Part shown: positions 50,291 to 62,400 of the stretch, piece after piece
How positions within the stretch are numbered: position 1 is the first letter of the stretch
How the letters are laid out: each line of letters opens with the position of its first letter
Program-made: the position numbers and the translations under genes
Assembly: GCF_020080835.1 (NCBI RefSeq)
Contig: NC_058167.1
Span: 14,221,403 to 14,285,402, forward strand
Length of the DNA: 64,000 bases
From: Cotesia glomerata
Lineage: Eukaryota > Arthropoda > Insecta > Hymenoptera > Braconidae
Direction: 5' to 3'
The notes under the pieces: generated by a model
The model's database searches: none
Seen by the model: only the letters and a program-made list of their open reading frames with translations
Told to the model about the DNA's origin: nothing

Positions 50291-50730
50291 CGGATACTAA
50301 TTTAGAGGCTAGATATAAAGCGGACTCAGCAATAGTCACCAAACTCTGTAATGCAGTTGGTATAGACTCAGCTTCTTCATCACAAACAACTCAATACCAT
50401 CTTGGTAAATACTCTCCGGTGCTCGGAAAGCCAAGACCTCTAAAAATAGCATTTACTAATTCAAGTTATCCTGACAAGTTTATTCAGCACTTCATAAAGA
50501 TAAAGAAAGCAAACCAACTACCTCCAGATCTGGGCCTTAACGAGATTGCGGTAACGTATGATCGCACTCAGCGTAAACGATCGCAACACAAGAGCACTCG
50601 AGAGGAGTTTCAACGACGAACTGCGGACGGTGAAGCTAATCTGCGTCTTATGTCAAGACATGGCAGGACGACAATTATCACCAAACCACCACCCCGTCGT
50701 AATCGAATCCTGAACACCACTCAATCTTAA
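50287..50730 (+). pseudogene. LINE (non-LTR retrotransposon) ORF1 C-terminal fragment
   Basis: An open frame of about 147 codons without a clear ATG. It reads ...KADSAIVTKLCNAVGID...KPRPLKIAFTN and later NEIAVTYDRTQRKRSQHKST and EFQRRTADGEANLRLMSRHG. The PRPLK(I/V)xF and DRTxxQR...L...AGExxLxI pattern is typical of ORF1 nucleic-acid-binding proteins of insect LINEs of the jockey/CR1-like groups. It ends in TAA at 50730. The N-terminus is missing, no reverse transcriptase follows, and a LINE-type 3' tail follows after about 300 bases, so it is a 5'-truncated, ORF2-less remnant. Confidence 0.6.
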
Positions 50731-51034
50731 ACATTACGTATAAACAGAGTTACATTTATTATCAGAATGACAGAGGTCTCAAATCGAAGTTACATAATGT
50801 ATTATATATCACTTCGATTATTAAGTATGGAAACTAGAATAAATGTAACTGCACGCGTAGTTTTGATTCATTTTTTTTTCTCTTTCTCATTAGTAATTAA
50901 ACTACTCTGTTAATTATAATTATAATTATAATAATTGATTAGACATAAAAACTTTAGCTTATATAAAGTCACACTATTATTAAAATTTTCTTTCTGTCAA
51001 AATCTATATCATTGTAAAATTAAGTAGACCTATT

Positions 51035-51088
51035 ATTGGCCCTTTGGGCTGTTGGACTTATGTAAAGGTAAATAAATAAATAAATAAA
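51035..51088 (+). mobile_element. LINE 3' tail with (TAAA)n end, downstream of the ORF1 fragment
   Basis: ACCTATTATTGGCCCTTTGG GCTGTTGGACTTATGTAAAG G then TAAATAAATAAATAAATAAA. Same type of 3' end as at 45999-46083 but a different body. With the ORF1 fragment at 50287-50730 it suggests one element of about 0.8 kb whose ORF2 has been lost. Confidence 0.6.
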
Positions 51089-54000
51089 GTTAACTGTAAC
51101 TGCTGAAATCTAACTACTTTTAATCAAAGCGTGCCTATCAGGGTACAAGTCGATACGCATACATACGTTGTCTATAGGTCGCAGAGTCACTGAGAACTCT
51201 GTTTACTAATAAAATAAACATTTGGCAGATTAAAATGGGAAAATTCGGTGGGAATACTAATCAAAATGTTTTAATTACAATTAAACGAAGCAATGTCAAG
51301 CTTCGATATTAAATAGGGTTCTTCATTAAAGTTTAATGACAGGGCTGAAAAAAAAATGAGTCTTAAAATTGTATATATTTTTAGTTATCTTGATCACACC
51401 AAAATATTTTGACAATTATTCCCACTACAAGTTTTAAAAAACGGATTTTTTCACTAAAATTAATAATTAATTTTTTTAATTAGTTCAGTAATCATTCTTC
51501 TTGCCACCAGTGTATTTTTTTTAAACATTTGTACGAGGATTATGGATTAAAAATACAATTTTTCTTGATGAGAAAGAAAACTTGATTTTTAGAGTTTAAG
51601 AGTTGAAATTAGGCGGTGATAAGCAATAAAGTTTAACCAAACTATTTAAAGCAATTTTTTTGACGGTATAATTCTTTTATGAAAATAATATTTACAAGCT
51701 AAAATAAGCAACCATGGATAACAAAAATTAAAAATGATTAACATTTCTCCGTAAGAGAATGAATTCAAATTTTGTTAATTTTAATACTTTTTAATTCGAA
51801 TATTGAAGAAATTTATATAGTTTGTATTTAATGACTAAGATAGGATATTTAAATTTCAAGATTAATTTGTCACAATAATGTAATTTATAATTACATATAA
51901 TATGTAATAATAAAAAATGTAGACTATTGTTTTGTAAATAAATATAGTATATTTATTACATATATGTGATAGCTTTAAAATTATCATTTTTGCTTCCTTC
52001 AAAATTTCACGCAGCCGGTAACAATTTTATTTAGTAATTGGAATTTATTTTATTGAATAAAAAAATATATTACATTTTTTTTTTAATATTTTCATTTAAA
52101 TTCATTTATTTAATTGACACATGAAGAAATATTTGATTAAATTTTTGATTTTTGATCAAAGTTTTTTATTCTATTAATAAATTTTAGAAATAATTATAAT
52201 TTTTAATTTCTCATTGACTAAAGACTGATAATTAATTTATAATAAATAATATAATGAGAGGAAAGTGAATAAAAAACAAATTTATTTGATAAATGGTTAG
52301 ACTATCTTTATTATTTTATTACATCTGTTTTTAAAAAAACATAACTTATTTATTTATTTATTTATATAAAAAATATAGAAAAATGAGAGTGAGAAGGATG
52401 GAAGGTAAATAGGACGTAAGGATTGAGTGAAAAAAAATCATTACTTTCCTTATAATATATCGAACAAATTACTACTAATAATAAAACTCAGTACTTTTTA
52501 CAAGTTACAATAATAATTATAACAAATTCTCTTATTCTTTCAATAATATAATAATCAAAATTATTTTTTATCAATAAACATATAGTCATACCACTAACAC
52601 TACATGTACCTTAAAGTATTTAATTTTCTAATTACCACAGGTCAAGATGCGTTAGAGAACAATTTATATATATTTTTTTAATTGTTTATTTTTAATCTTC
52701 AACTCATTATTTTATTACAATTATTATTCTAGTGTCTTTTTTTTATTACAAAAATACAAATATATAGTTTTATACTTTATACGTCATTATCCTTGAGATT
52801 ATAAGGCCTCATTATTACAAATTATTTTATTATCAGGAATTTTCTTCGTTATTATTATCATCGTTGTTTTTGACAATTATACGCAGTCTTGTTACGTTAC
52901 AATAATTAGTTTATCCAAGCAGAAGAATTTTTTTTAGATTAATTTTACAAAAAATTTTTATAATAAAGAATGTGAGACTCAAAAATTAAGAAAAAAATTT
53001 TTCTTGATAAAAAAGTAAAAAAAAAAAATTCAACTTTTTTCTAAATTGGAAAAAATACATTTTTTTAACAAACAAAATAAATAAAAAAAATAAGTCAAAA
53101 AAAAAAAATCAAAAAATTGGTTGATAAATTTGTTAAAAAAAAATTTTCATATTTTTTTTTTATAAACATTTTACAAAATAATTTATTAAAAATTTTTCTA
53201 CTCGGATTACAAGATAAATACAATTGAAATCATACAAATAAATCCATGCAAATCAAAACTTCCAAGTAAAAAGTTAAATTAAAGAATAAATCGAGTTTGG
53301 TCCGCATGATTGATTAATTAAATTAATTCTTAACAATATAACGTCTCGATCGCATCACTGTGTAATAAAATATTGCATCAAGAACATTATTCCGTAATTT
53401 ATTTTTATTTATTATAATTAATATAATTATTATTATTATTACTAATATTCTTAATGCAACAAAAAATCACACTTTACAATTGATATAAAAAACATTTATA
53501 ATAATTAATAATTCTTGTAATTATTTATCCAACTAAACATCATCATTTGCTTATAATTATAACTATAAGTATAATTATAATAATAATAATCAATTTTATA
53601 ATAGAACATTATTACTGTAGAACAATATTAATCAAATAGCAATTAATAATTATACTTGCTCACAATCTCTTAATTCAACTAATATAATTATTTATTTATA
53701 ATTGTTATAAAAAATATGTAAAAACAGTTTGTACAAAAATCGAGAGATTATTTTCGTGTGTGTATGTTAATTACAAAACAAATTATTTATAGTTATATAC
53801 AATTTTTATTTTTATGGAAAAAAATTTTTATCTAAAAAAATTAAAAAAAAAAATATTCTTTTTTTTTTTTTTTGTATTTTGATCACTAGTATTGCAAACA
53901 CACACGCAAGTCGCTGTATAAATAATTAAATTTATTTATACCGACTTATTTATTCTCTCGCAACAATCTAAGAAAGATATCCGAGGTAAATTAATTACCC

Positions 54001-55152
54001 GATAATTAATGTTGTTCTTAATTGTCTTTTTCAGCCATCGTTATCGTTATTGTCAAACGTTTTGGCTTAAACAAATGATTTAATGAGAATTTTAAATAAA
54101 AAATCCGGACGCTTATCTTAATTGTACATTATCAACAATTAATTAAAAAAATAATATTTATAATAATTAATCATTATATTTAATAGTCGTGGATTTTAAT
54201 AAATTTACTAAATATTATAGTAAAACCCATTTCTAAAATGAAAATCAACTTATAAAATACAAGCTTTGGACTGTAAAAAAAAATCAAAAAAAAAATAAGC
54301 GTGAATAAAAAATACGAATTGGAATGTCTGTATGGAAGAATTGTCCGTTAAAAAATTCTCATTAAATCCTTGTTAAATTATTTAATTAATTAATAATAAT
54401 AATGATATTATTATTATATTAATATCTTACAAAATAAATTGCTTAGCACGATTTATTACTTTGTTTTATGACACCTAATTTTATAATAAAGGCACAAAAT
54501 TTAACTTTTAAGATTTACTGTTCTATTGTTCATGTACTCGAGTATTAACTGTTATTAATTTTATTTAATTGATAGTGAATAATGATTATTGTCAATTGGT
54601 CCCGCCTGCAACTGTGTACTAAAAAATTGGCAGTGACGATTTGTTAAAATCGCGCTATTTCATTTTATTATATTATATAAATCATTAAATAAAATAACTC
54701 CTACTCTTAAACTACATTTAATAACTATCTCTAAATATTTACTGATTGTCTTATCAGTTCCTAGTCAATTGTAAATTATTTACAATAACAAGTGATCTAT
54801 AAATCATTTGTTGTATTTGTCAATTAAGGTTCACCTACACTGCGGCAAGGAAGGCACCTTTACATTCTTTTAATTAATCTTCATTGAGCACGCGCCTATT
54901 AAAAAAAAATCTTCAAAAAAGTTACAATTTATTGAAAAAAAAAATTTCCAACTTTTAAATTCACCCATTTAAATCTCAAAAAATTGAGTTGCGGTCAACC
55001 AGTTAAAGTCAAATCGACAACATTCCGAATTATCAAAACTCTAGAAAATAAAAAATTCCGCTAGATTCAAATTTTATAAAATATATTAGCTTAAATATAA
55101 TACCAGCCGAAAAACAATTTTGTAAATTATAAAACACCGAGCTATCGAACAT
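51089..55152. other. AT-rich intergenic region, no gene seen
   Basis: Four kilobases of strongly AT-rich sequence without an open frame of note, between the LINE remnant and the Notch 3' region. The right part probably includes part of the Notch 3' untranslated region, which in Drosophila is long, but no boundary can be read. Confidence 0.45.
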
Positions 55153-55331
55153 ACACGGAAAGAATAAGATGACACTAGATATCATCCCAGATTATATTGA
55201 GTGAAAAAAAATTTCAGATAGTAGCTAGTATAATGTGGATTTTTTTAACTACAATCTGAAATTTTTTTCGCCACAAATATCACTGAGGATAATCTGGGAT
55301 GATATCCAATGTCATCTTGTTCTTTCCGTGT
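55153..55331. mobile_element. MITE, complete, ends CACGGAAAGAA, TA flanks
   Basis: A palindrome of about 178 bases: TACACGGAAAGAATAAGATG then ACACTAGATATCATCCCAGA ... and back via TCTGGGATGATATCCAATGT to CATCTTGTTCTTTCCGTGTA. The TA on both sides fits a Tc1/mariner-type target site. Two half copies lie in Pcl intron 2 (34606 and 35046). Confidence 0.88.
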
Positions 55332-55562
55332 AGGTAAACATAAATCTTATATTCCTCTTAATTTAAAGAGTTAAAATTAATTTAATTTCGGAAAAAGTTC
55401 GTTCCGACGTATATTCATCTGAATACTCATCCATACGAATAATGATCCGGCCGAAAATTACTCATTCAAATAACTATATATATTTACATTTTTCGGCTAA
55501 ATGAGTGTTCGTCTGTTCATTAATTTTGGCGTAAAAATTTTCGTTGTTATATTTTTTAATTT

Positions 55563-55785
55563 AAGGTAAGAGACCCAATTATTGACACTGGCCTGGTTGA
55601 TAGACACTTGCAATTTTATTTTAATTAAAAAAATAAAATGTTCTCAAAAAACCAATTATCTTTAAATTTATAATTCAAAAATTATATTTATTAATTTATT
55701 AGAGTCGATTTGTTTTATTTAATTAAAATAAAATTGCAAGTGTTAATAACTAGGCCAGTGTCAATAACTGGGTCTTTTACTTTAT
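55563..55785. mobile_element. MITE, ends AAGGTAAGAGACCCAATTATTG (copy 2)
   Basis: A palindrome of about 220 bases homologous to 39678-39882: left AAGGTAAGAGACCCAATTAT TGACACTGGCCTGG, right CTAGGCCAGTGTCAATAACT GGGTCTTTTACTT. It retains an extra GGCCTGGTTGATAGACACTT segment that copy 1 lacks, so copy 1 is a slightly deleted version. It lies about 350 bases beyond the Notch stop codon and so may be in the Notch 3' untranslated region. Confidence 0.85.
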
Positions 55786-56135
55786 TAAGACTTTGTGACT
55801 TTGATTCTATTAATATAGCTTTAGTTTTTTCTTTGTAAAACTCGTAAAATTAATTATTTTAAATAACATTTTATATTTACCTTCTAAGTTCTAGTAATTT
55901 ATCAATTCAGAATGTTGTCAGTCTAACTAACTAGTCAACTACAACCCAAAATATTGTAACCCGTTTTACGAAAGACGCGATTTTAAATTAGTCTTAAAAT
56001 TCGAGACTAAAAAAAAAAACCCTACTATAAATTCATATTTATATTTAATATGTATATATGTATAAATAACACTTGACTTAATATTATATGTATATAAAAA
56101 AAAATTAATAATAATAACTATTACAATAAAAAAGC

Positions 56136-56392
56136 TTAAATATAAATTGCCTCGGAGCCTTTATTGCCCTGATGCTGAGCTCCAGGTGCGTAGGCGTTGG
56201 GAGAGGCCATACATTCGCTCCAGTCGCTGTTGGAGTGTGGCGAGCTGGAAGACCAGTGCCCAGGACTGTCGGGAGAGGGTGTGGGGAAGCTCTCTGGAGC
56301 TTGCATCAAGTGCTGAGGAGTTACGTCAGCCCCAGAATGATGCGAGGGAGGTGTCAAGTACTGATAGTACTGCTGCTGTTGTTGCTGCTGTT

Positions 56393-56444
<52 letters not shown>

Positions 56445-59400
56445 TTGCTGCTGCTGGGATTGCATCTGCTGCATCTGGGTCGGCCCAGTGGCGTAGGGAT
56501 GGGTCTCAAAGTCGAACCCTACCGGAGGCATGCCTCCGTGCTTTTGGTGGGTCGCCTGTCTCATGGCGGCCATGTGTGTTGGGGAAGTGGGAAGCGATGG
56601 CCGACTCTTGGCCGGCGACGGGGAGCCCATGTAGCTCGCCTGGGGCGACAAGGTCATGTTCGACTGGACCGAGTGAGGCGGAGACTGGTTGCTGTAAGGC
56701 GGCGACAGGGTGTTGATCATCCCCTGGGTCTGCCGCTGGTGGGGTGCTAGCAGCTGGTCGTGAAAATTTGGCAGACCGTAGGCACTCGTGAAGGTGTCCA
56801 GACCCAGCTGTTGGAGAGTTTGCATCGACTGGCCCTTGATGCAGTCCTCGTAAGGGGGCGGCTGCTTCGCCGTGGTCGTCGTGTGGTTCACATGAGCCAA
56901 AGCGTTGCTGTACAAGCTCGCGCTGTCGTACGGGCTTGGAAGATTTCCTTCAGCTCCCTCGGCTCCTTGGGGGATCTCCTGGTTTGGTGGCTGGGCGCCG
57001 CGCTTCACTGCTAGCTTCTTCACCGAGGGTTTTCTGCGGACTGCTGCAACCACCGCGCCTTCTGAGTCTGGAGACGTTGGGTTGCCCGGGCCGCTTGTTT
57101 TTGGACGCTTCTTTGCCTTTGACTGTTTTGGCGCTGAGCCTATCACTGTTGGTGGTGTTATCAATTGTGAATGGTTCGGAGAACCTGGAATTTCAAATTT
57201 TTTTATGTTAATATTTTTAATTATTTTGGAGTAAGAGAAGATTGCAACATTTTAAGACAAAAATATTTTTAAAAATAAATTAGATTTTTTTTAAATTATT
57301 TTATCTTTATATTAATTTGTAATTTTTTGAAAAAATAATTGTATGAAAATATTTATAAACTAAAAATTTTTTTATGTTAGTATTTTATTTAATTTTAAAT
57401 AATTTTAGATCAAGAAAAGATTGCAAAAGACAAAAAATAAGACAAAAATATTTTTAAAAATAAATCAGATTTTTTTTTTTATTATTCTGTCTTTATATTA
57501 ATTTGTAATAATTAATAATTTTGGACAAAGAAAATTTAAATATAAAATAAATTGAAAAACATTTTTGAAAATCAATCAGATTTTTTTTTTATTATTCTTT
57601 TATATTAACTTGTAATTTTTCAAAAAAATAATTGTTTAAAAATATTTTATCAAGTCTAATTCTAAAAATAAATAAAAAAAAAACTCACCCATAAGAGGCC
57701 CATTAGGCATAACAGACACCATTTGCGGCGACCTAGGAACATGTTCATCAAGTAACCTAACAATATCATGATGTAGTCGCTCACTGGCAACATCTCTCGG
57801 CAACCTATCCATATGATCAGTAATCTCCCTATTAGCAAAAGTATCCAACAAAGCTTTACAAGCTTCAAAGCTGCCTTCTCTCGCCGCTAGAAACAGCGGT
57901 GTCTCATCTTTATCATCCTGAGCATCGCGATTTGCACCATGGACCAGCAAAATATTAACCGCATCAACATTGTTAACCGCAGCGGCCCAATGCAGCGCTG
58001 TCTTTCCACTATTATCCGCAGCATTGATATCAGCATCAGCATTGATCAAATCCTCGACCATGCCTTCCGTAGCCAGCCTCGCAGCAAGAATCAGCGGAGT
58101 AGTTCCATCGTGCATGCGCGCGTTCAAATTAGTAGCCCTGTTCCTCAGTAAAATCTGGAAGACTCCCATCGCGTCGGCCGCCACAGCCGAGTGTAGCGGA
58201 GTCCTTCCAGTGTTGTCTTGAGAGTTAGCATCCGCTCCAGCATCAAGCAGTCTCTTAGCTGCATCAGCCCTGGCGTATCTAGCAGCCAGGTGAAGAGAAG
58301 TCTCTCCACTCTTGTCCGTAGTGGCGTTCAGGTCCGCTCCCTGCGCCACCAGGTCCGCAATAACCGCAGCAGTTCCATCACTATCATCATCCTCTTCTCC
58401 AGTATCCAGTCCGCCGCCGCGGACCGACGCCACCATCAGCGGTGTCATACCACAAGGGCCTTTGGCGTCAATGTCCTTTCCATGTTCTAAATTCGGTGGA
58501 GTCAGAACTCCATTTACTCCCGGACAGTTCTCCGCAGCGTCCAAGTGCCGCTGGGTCCACATCCTGGGATCATTCACTTCATCACCATACTCAGTCATCG
58601 CTGTATGATCACTAGCGTACCCAGGTTCAATGGCTCGCATCCGCTTAGTCGGAGGCAACTCAGAATCATCATCAGACCATTGCTGAGTCCGACCATTTAC
58701 AATATCCAGGTCCATGCAATTAACTGACGGCTGTTTGTTCAAGTTTCGCATTTCCTGGCCGTCTGGACCGCGCCTGCGACTGCGCCTCCGTTGACCACTT
58801 CCAGCATTGGACCTCAAGAACCCTTCTGGGAACCAAGTAATGCCTACTGCGCGTTTGTTCCGCGCAGTGACTAGAACTCCAATCAGCATTCCGCCAATTA
58901 GCACAATAACCAGTCCAATGAAGACATACTTATAATTCGTTGGAGTTTCGGGATATTCTGGACCTGGAGCTGGTCCAACTAATCCTTTTACGGATTCTAT
59001 CGGATAACTACTCAACAACGCCTGCTTTGAAGCTGTAGCAGCCAGGAATTCCGCGGCTTCATTAGCGCTAGCGAAGCAAACTGCGCCTTCAGTAGTTGAA
59101 CATTTACGATTATCAATCTCCAGGAAAGCTTTGACTCCATGCTTGTTTCCAGAGAACCCTCCTGGTCTTGCGAACATCGAGTCAACATTGTCGCTGACTG
59201 GGTAGACCATCCTGTTGCCCAGTTCGTCTAACTTAATGCGCAGTGTAGTTCTTAATTGATGACCAATGTACCTCAAAAAGGCAAGCTCTTCATCCTGGAA
59301 GGTCTTCATGTCCATCCTAACTACGATAGAAATAACACCCTCGGCAAGTGACTCGGGTTCGTTCTCGCAGTCAAGACCGTCCCAGTTACACTCGGCGTTG

Positions 59401-62400
59401 TTGCAGCCGTAGTCGCAGTACCCGTTGGCGTAATGTTTTCTGCAGTAGGCGTCATAAATAGGATTGCAAGGCGCCAAAGTTTTCTCGCAATCGCGCCCGT
59501 CGAAGAGACACTGGGCGTTGTTGCAAACTTCATCGCACTGGTTGTTCATAAAGACATCCCAGCAGTTGATAGGCGCAGTGCAGTTCTTCCAGGGGTTGAT
59601 ACCAAGAGAGCAGTCATTTCCGTCAAAGTGACAAGCGTGAGTGTTGCACTCTTGATCACAGCGGCCGTTTCCGGCCTTCTGGTCGCACCTGTTCTCCATG
59701 CACCTCTGCTTCTCCCGCTCCTGGTCCAAGTCAACTGGACTCTTAGGAGCTACTGAGTTAGGTCTTCCAAAGATTCCACCCCGACTATTAGTATCGTAGA
59801 CCTCACAGTTCTTGCCGGTCCATTTCGGAGGACAGTAGCAAGCGTAATCACCAACAAGATTCTCACAAGTCGCATCAGGTTGCTGGCACGGGTTGCTCTC
59901 ACACTCGTCCTTGGTATCAATCTCACAGTGAGTTCCTGAAGTTCCCGGCGGGCAGTAACACCTGTACCCCATTTCTGTGGGAGTTACTCGACAAGTTCCT
60001 CCATGAAGACAAGGTTTATTATCGCAGTACGACCCAACAAACTCACAATTGTGTCCGTAGTAATCTGGCGGGCAGGTACAGATGTGTCCAGCTTGCTTTG
60101 CAGTGCAAACTCCACCGTTCTGGCAAGGAGAGCTTTCACAGAAATTAACCTTGACCTCGCAGTGGCGCCCCATGTAGCCTGGTTTGCAATTACAATGATA
60201 ATTATTCACCAGCTGAACACAATCTTGAGTTCCAGGATTAGCACAAGGGTTAGATAAACATTCATTGATGTCACCTTCGCAGCGAGGTCCGACAAATCCC
60301 GGTGGGCAGATACACTCAAACCCGCCTACTTTGTCAATACAGGTACCGTTATTGTGGCAAGAGTCGTGCATACAGTCTTGAGGATTCAGGTCGCAAATGT
60401 ACCCCAGAGCGCCTGGAGGACAAGAACAGCTGAAGCTGTCTATCAAATCATGGCAAGTTCCTCCGAATTGACAAGGGTTGGGTTGGCAGTCGTCAATGTT
60501 TAGCTCACAATCTTGACCCTGGAATCCTTGAGCGCATTGGCACTGGTAGGATCCAATTAAGTCTTTGCAAATAGCTCCGTTTTGGCAAGGAGCAGAGTCA
60601 CACTCGTTGATTTCAGTCTGGCAGTAAGAACCTGTGTAGCCTTCGAGGCAATGACAGCGGTGGCTGTTCCCGATGTCCTCGCAAGTGCCGTTGTTGCACA
60701 GGAATTCCTTGGGGATGTTCTTCCGGATAGCTGCGTCTTTGCAAGAGACCATTTCAACGTCGCAGACTTTTCCAGTCCAGCCTGGGGAACAATTGCAGTG
60801 GTACTTGTTCTTGTGCTGAACGCAAGTAGCGCCGTTCTCGCAAGGTTGGTCCGCGCACCAGTCGACGTACATGTCGCAACGCTGGCCAGTGTATCCGTAA
60901 GTGCAATGGCAAGTGTAGTGATGATTTATATCGTCGTGACAAGTTGCGCCGTTCAGGCACGGAGAACTGTCGCACTCGTTTATTCTGTATTGGCAGTTTG
61001 AACCAGTGTAACCTGGTTGGCAAACGCAAGTGTAGCTGTTGATTCCGTCGAGGCATTTTCCGCCGTTCATGCAACTGCTGGTGGTGCAGTCGTTGTCGTT
61101 TGTTTGACAATTTATTCCAGAGAAGCCTAGTTTGCATTGGCAGGTGTAGGAATTGACATATTGGTTGCAGATCGCGCCGTTTTGACAAGGAGAGGATTGA
61201 CACTCGTCAATGTCGAGCTCGCAGTGCTTGCCGTTGAACCCATCGACGCATAAGCAGGTGTAGTCGCCGATTCCGTCAAGACAGGTTCCACCGTTTTGGC
61301 AAGGGAAAGACGCGCAGTCGTCGGTGTTTATGATACAGTCGCGGCCCTCGTAACCTTTTGCGCAGACGCAGTGGTAGGAACCGTTGGTGTTCCGGCAGGT
61401 GGCGCCGTTCCGGCATGGAGAAGTCATCACACACTCGTCTACGTCCTCGTCGCAGAGACGCCCGGTGTATCCCACTGGGCAGGTACAGGCGAAGTCTAGG
61501 AAGTTTGAAGATGGCGTACATTTCGCGCCGTGGAGACATTTGTTCGGGGAACAGGGGTCTAGTTTGTCCTCGCAGTTCCGGCCGGTGTGAGGCAGTTCGC
61601 AGACGCACTTGTAGTCGTTGACTAGGTCGATACAGGAACCTCCGTTTTGACAAGGGTTCGCTACGCAGTCGTCGATGTTCGTTTCGCAGTTTATGCCTGC
61701 GTAGCCGGCGAGACATTGACAGCTGTAGTCGTTCAGGTGGTCGATGCAGGAACCGCCGTGTTGGCAGGGGTTGGAACCACACTCGTCGATGTCCGCTTCA
61801 CATCTTTTGCCGCCGTAACCCGGTAAACAGTGGCAAATGTACTGGTTCACTCCGTCCTCGCAGGTGCCGCCGTTTACGCAAGGATTGCTCGCGCATTCGT
61901 CCACGTCGCTTAGGCAACGCGCGTCGTAGTAACCACGGGGACATTCGCAGCGGTAGCCGTTTATCAGGTCGATGCAGCGGCCGCCGTTTGCACATGGGTT
62001 GCTTGAACACTCGTTGATGTCTGTCTCGCAGTGCTGGCCTGTGAAACCCGGCTCGCATTCACATGAGTACCTGAAAATTGAAATTTTGGTGAGATTTTTT
62101 GGGATTTATTAAAATTTTTGGAAATTTTTTGAGTTGTTGATAATTATTAGATTTTTTTTTTTTGATAATTTTAAGTGTAGAAAATTTATTAGAATAAATT
62201 AGAATTAAAGAAATAAATTAGCAATAATTTTTTGATTTTATTTAATCAAATTAGTGTCAGAAAATTATTGAAAAAAATTTTATTTTTCATTTATTAAAAA
62301 TTCTTAAAAATGATCAAATTTTACTTAATTTTGATATCATATTTAGAGTTAAAAAAATATTATTATTATTATTATTAAAATTTTAAACTATTACTGTTAT

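Noticed and set aside
56147..56750. Long plus-strand open frames of about 190 codons over the Notch C-terminal exon (poly-Ala, poly-Leu)
   Set aside because: They are antisense shadows of the CAG repeat and of the GC-richer Notch coding sequence; no independent start or domain.
60754..62058. Arg-rich minus-strand frames overlapping the Notch EGF exon
   Set aside because: Out-of-frame shadows of the cysteine-rich EGF repeats; the correct frame continues uninterrupted through the same interval.
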